This document shows, one piece after another, positions 55,512-64,000 of a stretch of 64,000 nt of DNA (position 1 is the stretch's first letter; each line of letters begins with the position of its first letter). Below the pieces are notes generated by a model. The model ran no database searches and was not told where the DNA came from. It saw only the letters and a program-made list of their open reading frames with translations. This stretch comes from Saccharomycopsis fibuligera x Saccharomycopsis cf. fibuligera (lineage: Eukaryota > Ascomycota > Saccharomycetes > Ascoideales > Saccharomycopsidaceae): assembly GCA_001936135.1 (NCBI GenBank), contig CP012822.1, positions 372,001 through 436,000 of the forward strand. The letters are read 5' to 3'. The position numbers and the translations under genes were made by a program.

Positions 55512-55959
55512 CGAAGCACAAAAACAAAAGAAGCAAACGGTGCTACAGCACAAGGATCTGACTCAGGATAACGAGTTAGACCCAAACAAAATTCCTGAGG
55601 GAGAAGCAAAACTTGTGAAAAATGAAAAAGGTGAAGTGGTAAAGATCATATACGGTAAGATGAAAAAATTCTCTATAGATAATGATGAAAAAGAAGAATC
55701 TCAGCAATCTGTTGCTGCTGCCAAAGAGTTAGCTAAGCCAAAGACTAAAGTGGTTGAAGAATTGGAGAGATATGCGGCTAGACCAACGGCTAGTGTCGAA
55801 AGATATCAATCTGTCAGAGAAAAAGATTGGCTAAGGCTGTTATATGAGAAACATGGAGATGATTATGAAGCAATGAAATGGGATAAGAAATTGAACATTT
55901 TTCAAAATAGTGCTGGCGATTTAAAAAAGAAGATTGCTAAATGGAAAAAACAAAAATAG
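55222..55959 (+). CDS. NOP16: 60S ribosome biogenesis factor Nop16
   Basis: 245 residues, close to the 231 of S. cerevisiae Nop16, a nucleolar protein of pre-60S particles. The basic N-terminus (MTSVRKRKMNRSSVGK...) and the IAANWDYNQTLAQNYKRLGL region near residues 37-56 are family signatures. The C-terminal part (VEELERYAARPTASVERYQS, then GDDYEAMKWDKKLN) is also characteristic. Between them lies an acidic stretch with a run of 12 Asp encoded almost purely by GAT (55477-55512), a likely length-variable repeat. An RRPE motif upstream fits co-regulation with ribosome biogenesis. First ATG chosen. Confidence 0.92.
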
Positions 55960-56702
55960 TTGTGATTTTAATGTTTGTAGTACTTCAAAAGAAAATTAAA
56001 ACGTAATTAATTGGCTTTATTATGCATATTTTCAGATCACCATTGAGACTGTCAGGCACATCTAAAGTTATTTTCATTTATTATCACATGTTGTTTTGCA
56101 TTATTACTATAAGTTTTTCTCTCTTCTCTTATTTCTATATTTACCTTTTATTTCTGTTTTATATAATTATTTTTGGTGTTAAGGCACAACTAACTATTTG
56201 TTTATTTATAAATGTACAATGGTTGATGTTTTTGATATGTTATCAATCAAATTATCAATCAAATTATCATATTGTGATGATTATAATCACGACGACTATC
56301 AAGTCAGAAGTGAAGCTCAAACCCAAACAGCACTCGTGAGAGATTTGAGAGACTCGCCTTAATTGATGTGCTGTCGGCCATCAGACAAAAAGAGAAAACG
56401 CCTTGAAATTCAAAACAAAGATAATATATTTATGAATCTATGAATGCAGTTGGAGTATATAATCATCTAATAAGACAGAGTAAAACAAAAAAGAACATGT
56501 AACAAGTATAAACATCAAATGAGAAATTTAGTAGTGTAGTATAGATAGATAACAGATATACGAGGAAGACAAGACAAATAATAAAATAAAAAAGTTCGTA
56601 ACGTTCTTGTAAAACAAAATGAAACAATATGAAATCATAAAAAACAAAAAACAAACAACAAAAAAAAAAAAAAAAAAAAAAAAAACTGCAGTATGAGCAT
56701 AT
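55960..56702. other. Convergent intergenic region with a 26-bp poly(A) run
   Basis: 3' regions of NOP16 and BUD6, AT-rich, with an unbroken run of 26 A at 56660-56685 just 18 bp from the BUD6 stop codon. No gene supported in either strand. Confidence 0.8.
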
Positions 56703-59162
56703 TCAAAATGGTGCAAATGCACTCTTCAAATTCTGCTCATCTTTCATTCTTCTTATTCTTTCAGTTTCTTCAATACCTCCAGATTTTTTTAATTTTTTAC
56801 CTTCAACAAAGCCACCTAACTCTTCTTCAAATTGATTTTTTAATCGTGCTTGCTTCTCCCTCTCTCTAACTTTTTCTGCTTTTTCAATTGCATCTAATCT
56901 AGTTTGGTGATTAGGTTTTAGAGCCGCTACCTCAGAAAGCATGGCATCTCTTAGTCCTGTAAGTGACTGGCCTGGTTCAATCAAAGGCAAATTAGGCTGG
57001 CGCACTTTCAGATTATTTTTTTGATGTTCTTTGGAAACGTGTTCCACCAAAGTAAAAGTTTCCAATGCTTTTGCTAAATCCTCTTTCAAATCATCTACCA
57101 AGTCTTCCTGCAATTTGAAAAATTGTTGCTCTTCACACACAATATCCAATTCTTTTTCCCAAATTGTTTTCCAGTTTGGCTTTTCAGTAACAATGTATTC
57201 ATGCATGATACTTATTGAATTTTGAGCCTCGTCAATATCTTTCTTAACGGCAACCAATTGTTTGTCTGATGGCCTTGCACCTCTTTGAGCAACATCTTTT
57301 CTTAATGCTTCCACCACGTCTTGTAAATCATCTACTTTTGTAAGCAACTCGTCGGAGTCTTCGGAAAGCTTAGAGTGGCAATTTTCCATGTAGTTGCGGT
57401 TTGCGGATCTGGAGGCATCAAAACCAGAGTTTTTGAACTCGGCAACTTTCCCAAGCAAGTTTTTTATGGTTTCGGTAAATTCTTTTTTATTGTCAGCACT
57501 GATTTGCTTTACTATGGAAAGCTCACGACGAAGTTCATCTGCTTCTAATCCACTCAGAAACACTAAACCTTTTGTAGCTGTCTTTGCCAGTTGCAGACTA
57601 CCTAAAGTCTGAGTTGCTAGGTTTTCTGATTGCGCATTAGTAACATTGTTATGATTGAATTTTGCCGACCTAAAAGTTTCAGTTAGCGTTTCTTTAAATG
57701 ATTCTTGCATTTTCGCGATTTGTCCCTGGAGACTGCTAAGTTGGGTTTGTAAACCTTTGATCAATTGTGCACTTCCGTGATCCTGGACATTAAGCGACAA
57801 AATAGATCCTTCTCTAACATCGGTGAGCAAATGTTCTTCTAATTCATAAGGCACATCGGCAACAGAGTATTGTATGTAAATTTCAGGGAAACTATCCGTT
57901 CCAGGAGAATATGCAAACTTTTCAATAAACAATAATCTCAAAGAGCTAAAACTAACAGGGAAAGTGATGTTTACTTTTTTCGTACGCTCATTGATTTTCA
58001 AATACACAGTAGTAGAAGTTTCCGACTTTTCGCCATAGATGCTTTTTCTTTCAAAAATTTTTTTGTTATTAGGGTCCTTGGCATTAATTGTTGGTAAATT
58101 TGGTGTGCCATCGCTTCCTATTACATTGCCGGAAATCAGATTGATGCTAGTATTAGCAGTAATGGTGCCCACACCGGATACACTATCATTTGCATCCCTG
58201 AATTCTGAAATGTCCTTTGGTAATGGCATTTCCGTCTGTTTTGTGAGTTTAGCATATTGATAGGCAGAAAATCTTCGTGAAGCTCTGCGCTTCAATGAAT
58301 CACCCATTTGTAATTGTTTAAGTGCATCTGATGATTCTGATCTAGCCTTCATGTTTTGTTCTGCCAGAAGGGAAGGGACCTTCTCCAATGAAGACTGTGG
58401 TTGATTTTGTGGCAATTGTTGCTGTTGCAACTGCGAAGGTTGTGACACAGGTTGACGGTTCTGATATTGTGGCTGCTGAGAAGAAGGTTGGCGACTATGA
58501 TGGTGGTGATGGTGATTGTGGCTAGACGTGCCCCTAGGAACAGCGGCGGAAGCCATTGACAGAGAAGAGTTTCCGGTAACTCTCTCGCTAGATGAAGACG
58601 ATGAAATGGAAGCATTCGAAGGCAACGGATGACGGGTTGGTGAAGGACCATGTGAATGAGATGAATGTGATGGATGAGATCCTTCTGACAATGCTCTGTA
58701 GGACTCGAGACGCTGTCTGGGTAAACGATCAGCAGGTTGTGGTGGGAGAGAAACCCCGGTGGCTGATCTGCGGAGGTTTCTTTCTTCAGAGAGCTCTCTT
58801 GCTTCAGCCTGTTTTCTCTTTAAGTTGCGAAGCAAAGTAACAATAATCTGACGGATGGTAGGAAGGTATTTGTCCAAACACTGCTGCGATGGAGGTTCGC
58901 TAAGCGTGTCTTCCAATACCACCCGAAGCGAGTGCGGCACGTCTCCTAGATCAGCGACCTCGACACCCGCACTGACAAAGGCCTTGCAAGCAAGCTTGAA
59001 GTCGCCGCCGAGCTGAACATAGGCATTCAGCACATCCTGTTCCAGAGCAGCGCCTTTGGCCCACTGTGTCAAGCTCTCTAAAAGATGTTTGGTTGAAACT
59101 AAAAGCCTTGTCACACTGGATTCGATGGTATTCATCAGCTCCCTACTAGATCTGACAGACAT
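56703..59162 (-). CDS. BUD6: Actin-interacting polarity factor Bud6/Aip3
   Basis: 819 residues (788 in S. cerevisiae). Bud6 binds actin monomers and formins, stimulates formin-driven actin cable assembly and marks bud sites and the polarisome. The N-terminal region (about 10-125: SVTRLLVSTKHLLESLTQW, AYVQLGGDFK, ADLGDVP, IVTLLRNLKRKQAEAR) is strongly Bud6-like. A low-complexity linker (about 165-270) holds Ser, a run of seven His-rich residues and many Gln/Pro. The C-terminal half (about 460-760) is coiled coil and corresponds to the Bud6 core; the last residues form the basic flank that binds actin in S. cerevisiae. Start at the first ATG, 401 bp from SWC4 on the other strand. Confidence 0.92.
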   Translation of the reverse strand: MSVRSSRELMNTIESSVTRLLVSTKHLLESLTQWAKGAALEQDVLNAYVQLGGDFKLACKAFVSAGVEVADLGDVPHSLRVVLEDTLSEPPSQQCLDKYLPTIRQIIVTLLRNLKRKQAEARELSEERNLRRSATGVSLPPQPADRLPRQRLESYRALSEGSHPSHSSHSHGPSPTRHPLPSNASISSSSSSERVTGNSSLSMASAAVPRGTSSHNHHHHHHSRQPSSQQPQYQNRQPVSQPSQLQQQQLPQNQPQSSLEKVPSLLAEQNMKARSESSDALKQLQMGDSLKRRASRRFSAYQYAKLTKQTEMPLPKDISEFRDANDSVSGVGTITANTSINLISGNVIGSDGTPNLPTINAKDPNNKKIFERKSIYGEKSETSTTVYLKINERTKKVNITFPVSFSSLRLLFIEKFAYSPGTDSFPEIYIQYSVADVPYELEEHLLTDVREGSILSLNVQDHGSAQLIKGLQTQLSSLQGQIAKMQESFKETLTETFRSAKFNHNNVTNAQSENLATQTLGSLQLAKTATKGLVFLSGLEADELRRELSIVKQISADNKKEFTETIKNLLGKVAEFKNSGFDASRSANRNYMENCHSKLSEDSDELLTKVDDLQDVVEALRKDVAQRGARPSDKQLVAVKKDIDEAQNSISIMHEYIVTEKPNWKTIWEKELDIVCEEQQFFKLQEDLVDDLKEDLAKALETFTLVEHVSKEHQKNNLKVRQPNLPLIEPGQSLTGLRDAMLSEVAALKPNHQTRLDAIEKAEKVREREKQARLKNQFEEELGGFVEGKKLKKSGGIEETERIRRMKDEQNLKSAFAPF

Positions 59163-59563
59163 TGCAAGAAGCTTAGCGGTATGTGTGACGTCTGGGAGAG
59201 TATGCTGTGCAGTGGTGTATTAGTCTACCCCGTGTAAATGAAGGGCAGTAGCTTCTGACTGTTATAATGAAGCGAATGGTAGTGTGTGTGCAAATTGCTT
59301 CCTGGCGCGTGTTCTGCTATCTTCTTCACCTGGCGCTTAGCATTGGTTTGATGATAATTAATATTTGTTTTTGGGGTTATCAAACTGCTTCGCGATTGTC
59401 GCGGTGATTTTAGGGTTACCCGCAGCGTAAGCCTCTTCCGTCACCAAAACGGAAGCAAAGCGAAAGGCTGAGACAGAAACAAAAACATTAAATAACTATC
59501 GCAAGGAATAGAGTTAGAGAAGGCAAAGATAATAGATAAGAACCACACACTTCTATCACTACT
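59163..59563. promoter_or_regulatory. Divergent promoter between BUD6 and SWC4
   Basis: 401 bp. Contains a perfect Reb1 core TTACCCG at 59416-59422, about 145 bp before SWC4 and 255 bp before BUD6, a usual place in a shared nucleosome-free region. The last 100 bp before SWC4 are A-rich, as in many yeast leaders. Confidence 0.6.
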
Positions 59564-61213
59564 ATGTCCTCAAACGATATCTTGGACGTCTTAAATGTCC
59601 AGCGCTCTGTCTATGAGCCTCAAAAAAAGAAAAAGAAGGTTGAAGTCAGCAAGAAACAGCTGGGAATCAATAGAGAACTTTATAATCTTCTTGGGGAAAA
59701 CACTCCAGCCATTCAGTTGAACCATGGTTCCAAGTTCAAACAGCGGCTTAATACCAAATCAAAGCCGGCTTCCTGGAGATGGAAGCCATTCAAAAATAAT
59801 GCTAGAAATGACGGTTTGGAGCTCAAGCATTGGGTGAAAGGAACAACGCTGTCGGAAAAGTACACATTCGAACAATACAACCAGAAGCTAAAGTTGCCAC
59901 ATTTTGATGAAGTGACGTATAATAGGTTGATAAAAACAGTCGATGAAACGAACGAAAAAAACGATTGGACATTTGAGGAAACACAATACTTGTTTGACAC
60001 TTGCAATTTGTACGATTTGCGTTGGTTTATTATAAATGATCGCTATAATTATGTCCCCTCGTCAAAATCCAAGAACGAGCACAACATAGGAAAACAGGAG
60101 AGTGAAAAAGATAAATCAATAACACGAGAGGAAACTGAAGAATGTGGAAAGCAAAGTGAAAACAACAAGGGAAGCATAGAGGAAAATAATGTGATTAAAA
60201 AAGAAGGCATTGAAGAAGACCTTCAGGAGGTAAAAGTAATTCCCAGATCTCTTGAAGATTTAAAAGAGCGATTCTATTCGGTTTGCAAGATCATATTATC
60301 CGATGAAAACAAAATATTGAGAGATGCAGGTATTCTCGATGAAAACAAAACCAAATTAATCGACGCGTTAAATTTCGACAAGCAGAAAGAGGTTGACCGC
60401 AAGAAATACCTTGAAAGACTATTGGCAAGAAGCCCAGCAGAAATTGCTGAAGAAGAATCACTTGTCATTGAAGCTAGAAGATTTGAGCAAGCAGCTCAAA
60501 AGATGCTTGCTGAAAGGGCATCGTTGTTGCACTTATTGGACTCCCCATCATCCACTGGTAACATTAACCAATACTTGACCTCCCAAGGCATCTCGCAGCT
60601 ATACAATGCTTTGATGTTTTCGGACAAAACTAAAAAACGCAACAAGCAAGAAACTTCAAATGCCAACAGCAGTAGTGGGACTATCAGTTCGGCTGCGGAA
60701 ACCAGCAATGTCACTGATTTAGCAGGCAGTAAACGAGCCACTAGCGCTACTCCCATTCCCGCTGGTGGTTCCGCTGTTGGTGCTACTGCTGTCCCTGCTT
60801 CTCCTGCTATCGGAGTTGCTGCTGGTTCTGCTTCCACCGGTGCTCTACCTCCAGGTACCAGCACCAGTGTTGCTGCCGTCCGCAAAAAGTCCAATGATCC
60901 GGTAGCCCATCTCTTGGCCAAGAAACTTACTGCAGCAGAAGAAGCCGCCTATGGGTTATCTTACCATTCAGAGAGACTTCAAGCTGGAGTACATTTGCGC
61001 TCTTCGAAAATTACCACTTATAAACCAACAGTGCAAGCTAAAATCAATACGGTTTTAAACGAATTGGGAATTTCTACTAGACCGCTGATCATCACCCAGA
61101 ATATCGTTGAGAAATTTGATGTACTTACGGATGCTATATCGACGCTTTTGGAAACTAAGAAGCAGATTGATAAGATGGAAACTGAAATGAAATTAATTTC
61201 TAAGTCTCAGTAG
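59564..61213 (+). CDS. SWC4: Swc4/Eaf2, subunit shared by SWR1 and NuA4 (DMAP1 homologue)
   Basis: 549 residues (476 in S. cerevisiae). Swc4 belongs to both the SWR1 complex, which deposits H2A.Z, and the NuA4 histone acetyltransferase, in the nucleus. Family signatures: N-terminal SSNDILDVLNVQ, RELYNLLGEN, a SANT domain at about 133-168 starting NDWTFEETQYLFDTCNLYD, RKKYLERLLARSPAEIAEEE, and LDSPSSTGNINQYLTSQGIS. The C-terminal domain contains LQAGVHLRSSKITTYKP. A charged insert (about 170-225) and an Ala/Pro/Thr-rich linker (about 375-445), the latter absent from S. cerevisiae as far as I recall, explain the extra length. First ATG used, 51 bp after an A-rich leader. Confidence 0.93.
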   Translation: MSSNDILDVLNVQRSVYEPQKKKKKVEVSKKQLGINRELYNLLGENTPAIQLNHGSKFKQRLNTKSKPASWRWKPFKNNARNDGLELKHWVKGTTLSEKYTFEQYNQKLKLPHFDEVTYNRLIKTVDETNEKNDWTFEETQYLFDTCNLYDLRWFIINDRYNYVPSSKSKNEHNIGKQESEKDKSITREETEECGKQSENNKGSIEENNVIKKEGIEEDLQEVKVIPRSLEDLKERFYSVCKIILSDENKILRDAGILDENKTKLIDALNFDKQKEVDRKKYLERLLARSPAEIAEEESLVIEARRFEQAAQKMLAERASLLHLLDSPSSTGNINQYLTSQGISQLYNALMFSDKTKKRNKQETSNANSSSGTISSAAETSNVTDLAGSKRATSATPIPAGGSAVGATAVPASPAIGVAAGSASTGALPPGTSTSVAAVRKKSNDPVAHLLAKKLTAAEEAAYGLSYHSERLQAGVHLRSSKITTYKPTVQAKINTVLNELGISTRPLIITQNIVEKFDVLTDAISTLLETKKQIDKMETEMKLISKSQ

Positions 61214-62238
61214 ATGTGACATGGATGTTCAGCAACATTGCTTATTTTTATATTTCGTATTTGATTGTCCACTAGGTACAACTGTGTTTGTGTTTGTTAT
61301 TCTTTTAATGTATTGATAGTGCACATTTAATTAATGCTTTATTTGGATTTTTTCACTGGAATGTTTTGCTTTGTAGAAAGAGAAAGACTATGATGTTTAT
61401 TCAGCAGACTACATCACAATAGTCTTGATTTTTCTTTTTCTTTTTCTGTTTCTTTTTCGTTGTCTTTTTTACTAGTTGTTTGTTTGTTTTATAACGGTAG
61501 ACGTCTTTTATTAACAAACTGATCTCCAAGTTGGCATGCCGTATCCTTTTCTTATCTAGTAACAGATTCATTATATTTCAAGTTTACAGTGATAAACATT
61601 TGAACTTTGATGGTTGCTTCATGGAAAGCAATATTGGGAACAAAGTATTAAGAAATGTAGTTTCTTAAATTGTTTATTCATGAGTGCAAACCTATCACCA
61701 CATGCGGTCCTTTTGTAAGCTATAAATGGCGAAGAAACGCTAAAGCAAAGTTGCTTCATCTTTTTGTAAATCACATAAAATTAAACACTTCAACTAGCTA
61801 AGAGAACGCATGGCTTTCATGTATACGCATGCGATAATAGTTTTATGCTTTCCTCATACCAGTCTGGCAAAAAAATAGATGCTTCACAGCAGCATATTTA
61901 GTAGCTACAAACCACAAGGAAGATTGGCATGTAGATATTTGCCAGTTGCTAAACATTATAACAATGTTATCTAAATTGCGCCAGCCATGCAATATAGCGG
62001 ATGGCAGAATACTGCTGATGATAATAGCAATTATTTTGAGCTTTTAAGCGATTCTTGATCTTTCTTTTCATTTATTCTTAGCATTAATCATGTCCATTAG
62101 TTTTCATTCCTTTGGATTTGTTTTTCTCATTTCAGTTAATGCTTCTACTTATTATACATGTATACGAAACATTCGTGCGACAGACTAATCATAATCACAT
62201 TATAATATTATTATTATTAATATTAACAACTAAAACTT
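61214..62238. other. Convergent intergenic region, T-rich tract, no gene seen
   Basis: About 1 kb between the SWC4 and PPT1 stops. A pyrimidine tract of repeated TTTTTC lies at about 61427-61472 and an ATT-rich stretch at 62200-62225. No open frame, tRNA or LTR was recognised. It is longer than the other intergenic regions of this gene block. Confidence 0.7.
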
Positions 62239-63798
62239 CTAGTAAGCCATTGGCCTGATATTTGGATGAGGCACTGCATCAAATTGATAAAATTCCAATT
62301 GCAACTCCCCGGACTCCCTTTCTACTGCAAATTCAATACAAGCCCCTTTATTTCCCTGAGAGTCACAATAATTAGGAGCACTAAACACCGTTATCAATTT
62401 CCCATTATGTTCCTTTTCATAACCTTCCATTCTAACTTCGTGAGATCGAATGACCGCTTTCAAATCATTAGCCAAACAGAACCTTTCCGTTACATCAGGT
62501 CCGAACTGCATACCGATGCCTCTCTTACTTGGACCGCGGCCATTATATGGTTGAGGATCAGTCCAAAGTAATTCCATAGCGATCCCTTCCTTTGGCGGTT
62601 GAGTGGACTTAAAACGATCAAGTTTTTTGATATCTGCAAGCTGCACACTGTCATCGGAAAAAAGGCCACCATGCATCACCAAGTAATCATTGCCGATTAA
62701 CGTAGCTAGTGGTAATGCGCCAAAACTCTGTGAAAAAACTTGATAGATCAGCTCGTTATACTTCCGTTTGCATTCACCTTCAAAGCCATACATTTTGTTC
62801 ATGTCGTTGGTTTCATGATTACCACGATTGATAAAAAGCCTATTTGGGTGTTTGATTTTCAACGCGTAAAGCAAAAATGCCACCTCGGTGGACCAGCTTC
62901 CACGATCAACAAAATCGCCATTAAACAAGTACGCATGAGTTGAGCTAACTTTGCCGTACGTTTCGAAAATGTTGACCAAGTCGTAAAATTGACCATGAGT
63001 ATCGCCGCATACGGTGATTTTCTCAGCACCTTCAAGTACTTGCAAGTTGCTTTTGCTGCTGTTGTCACTGAGCTTTGACTCATTTTTTTTCACACTCGGT
63101 AAAGAAATCTCCACCATGGTTGGCTCTTTACGAAACAAGTGGTAAGCAGCCACAATAAGGGCAAAAGCATAAGGGCGAGGCAACTGTTCTCCCTTTTTGA
63201 AAAGTCCGATCATTTCCTCGATAAACGCATCAGTAATACCTTCGACTTCAATCTCTGGTTCTTTTGTGTCTTTATCATGGCCAACAGTCTTGATCCGCAA
63301 CTGGTTTTGCTTGGAAAACGGGTTCTTGGAAATCGAGGAAGTATCGATGTTTACTAGGCTGATAGCACTAGGCGCATCATCACTTCTAATAGCTTTTTCA
63401 AACGCTTGGCTTTTCAATATCTTGTTGTATTCATTGTAGTATTGCTTGGCAAGTTTGTCTCCTGGAGCTTTCGCCATCACAATTTTCAAATCCTTGAGAG
63501 CTTCTGTATATTGCAAAATTGCGGCATGAGCCACTGCTCTACGATAGTACCCTTTAATGTAATTGCTGTCAAGTTCGATGGCCTTGGACGCATCACTCAC
63601 AGCAACACCATAGGCTTCGGTCTTGATTTCTGCTTGTGCTCGGTTGGAATAGAACACCGCTTGCGTTGGATCGATTTCTATAGCCTGGGTGTAATATTTG
63701 ATGGCGCCGTCAAAATCGTTTTGCTTGAGCGCGGTGTTACCTTTGTTTTTGAAATCAGCGGCCTTAGCCTTGTTTTCCTCAGTTATTTGGGTTGTCAT
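62239..63798 (-). CDS. PPT1: Serine/threonine protein phosphatase T (PP5 homologue)
   Basis: 519 residues from the ATG at 63798 (513 in S. cerevisiae Ppt1). The frame is open 26 codons further upstream, but the start MTTQITEENKAKAADFK fits the family. Three TPR repeats (about 8-120: KNKGNTALKQNDFDGAIKYY, FYSNRAQAEIK, GYYRRAVAHAA) form the autoinhibitory, Hsp90-binding module. The catalytic domain (about 200-519) has all PPP metal-site motifs: GDTHG (265-269), GDFVDRG, GNHE (326-329), the HGGLF histidine and SAPNYC near the end. It acts on the Hsp90 chaperone cycle by dephosphorylating Hsp90 in yeast. Complete; convergent with SWC4. Confidence 0.95.
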   Translation of the reverse strand: MTTQITEENKAKAADFKNKGNTALKQNDFDGAIKYYTQAIEIDPTQAVFYSNRAQAEIKTEAYGVAVSDASKAIELDSNYIKGYYRRAVAHAAILQYTEALKDLKIVMAKAPGDKLAKQYYNEYNKILKSQAFEKAIRSDDAPSAISLVNIDTSSISKNPFSKQNQLRIKTVGHDKDTKEPEIEVEGITDAFIEEMIGLFKKGEQLPRPYAFALIVAAYHLFRKEPTMVEISLPSVKKNESKLSDNSSKSNLQVLEGAEKITVCGDTHGQFYDLVNIFETYGKVSSTHAYLFNGDFVDRGSWSTEVAFLLYALKIKHPNRLFINRGNHETNDMNKMYGFEGECKRKYNELIYQVFSQSFGALPLATLIGNDYLVMHGGLFSDDSVQLADIKKLDRFKSTQPPKEGIAMELLWTDPQPYNGRGPSKRGIGMQFGPDVTERFCLANDLKAVIRSHEVRMEGYEKEHNGKLITVFSAPNYCDSQGNKGACIEFAVERESGELQLEFYQFDAVPHPNIRPMAY

Positions 63799-63916
63799 AT
63801 CGAACTGCGAAACTCTGTCTTGATTCTGTGAGATGCTATTGTGAATATATGCTATTTGTGGATGGCGGTCTGTCAACGATAATGTGGTTCAATAGATGAG
63901 CGACGATTATGATGTC

Positions 63917-63954
63917 TGTATGTATGTATGTATGTATATATGTATGTATGTATG
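63917..63954. repeat. TATG tetranucleotide microsatellite upstream of PPT1
   Basis: About nine TGTA/TATG units with one TATATATG interruption, 119 bp upstream of the PPT1 ATG. Likely length-variable. No other feature seen in 63799-64000; the rest of the upstream region is outside the window. Confidence 0.9.
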
Positions 63955-64000
63955 CACTAGCAACTAGTTATGTAAGCAGATTTAACCTATCACCGCTTGT

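Noticed and set aside
56703-61213. Evidence on CTG decoding (Leu or Ser)
   Set aside because: CTG codons in BUD6 and SWC4 fall at positions that are variable or fit both readings; no conclusion possible by eye.
1-64000. CRISPR arrays, bacterial operons, DNA transposons, LINEs, rRNA genes
   Set aside because: Looked for and not seen; the gene content is eukaryotic yeast and all mobile DNA recognised is of the LTR type.

Overview
The window looks like a chromosome piece from a budding yeast (Saccharomycotina). The evidence is compact intron-less housekeeping genes with clear yeast orthologues at the right end (PET127, a SGN1/Pab2-like gene, NOP16, BUD6, SWC4, PPT1), an intron-bearing tRNA-Lys(CUU), Reb1-type promoter sites, and only LTR retrotransposons as mobile DNA, mostly Ty1/copia. 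I could not fix the species or decide whether CTG is read as Leu or Ser.

Left part (1-34.6 kb): a retrotransposon cluster built from four copia families, called A, B, C and D here. Two A copies face each other around a 1000-N scaffold gap. The A copy right of the gap sits in a B copy (B1), B1 in a second B (B2), B2 in a third, inverted B (B3), B3 in a C copy (C1), and C1 in an LTR of family D. Each right-hand junction is a clean LTR end, so the stack is six layers deep, with A youngest and D oldest. A tRNA-Lys gene follows. A second C element (C2) lies 71 bp upstream of it, flanked by the 5-bp duplication ATAGT. Then come pieces of D elements and a longer, broken D element.

Middle (34.6-50.6 kb): about 16 kb with no gene I can support. 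It is a graveyard of strongly decayed elements: an old C-like copy with both LTRs still visible, a Ty3/gypsy fragment, and at least two other copia fragments. So long a gene-free stretch is rare in a compact yeast genome. Together with the young cluster beside it, it fits a retrotransposon-rich centromere region or a subtelomere. The ordinary single-copy genes to the right favour the first, but this is inference.

Right part (50.6-64 kb): six host genes at normal density, arranged as PET127 (+), SGN1-like (-), NOP16 (+), BUD6 (-), SWC4 (+), PPT1 (-). They act in mitochondrial RNA processing, RNA binding, 60S ribosome assembly, actin and polarity control, chromatin remodelling/acetylation and protein dephosphorylation, so they share no pathway. 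Convergent pairs are separated by long poly(dA:dT) or T-rich tracts, and divergent pairs share promoters.

The most interesting observation is in the LTR of family A. Upstream of its TATA box it is packed with perfect multi-unit heat shock elements and a 10-bp-period GAA array, which suggests a heat-responsive yeast retrotransposon. Family B appears to prime reverse transcription with a half-tRNA-Tyr. Family C carries a 17-residue minisatellite in Pol whose copy number differs between the two copies.
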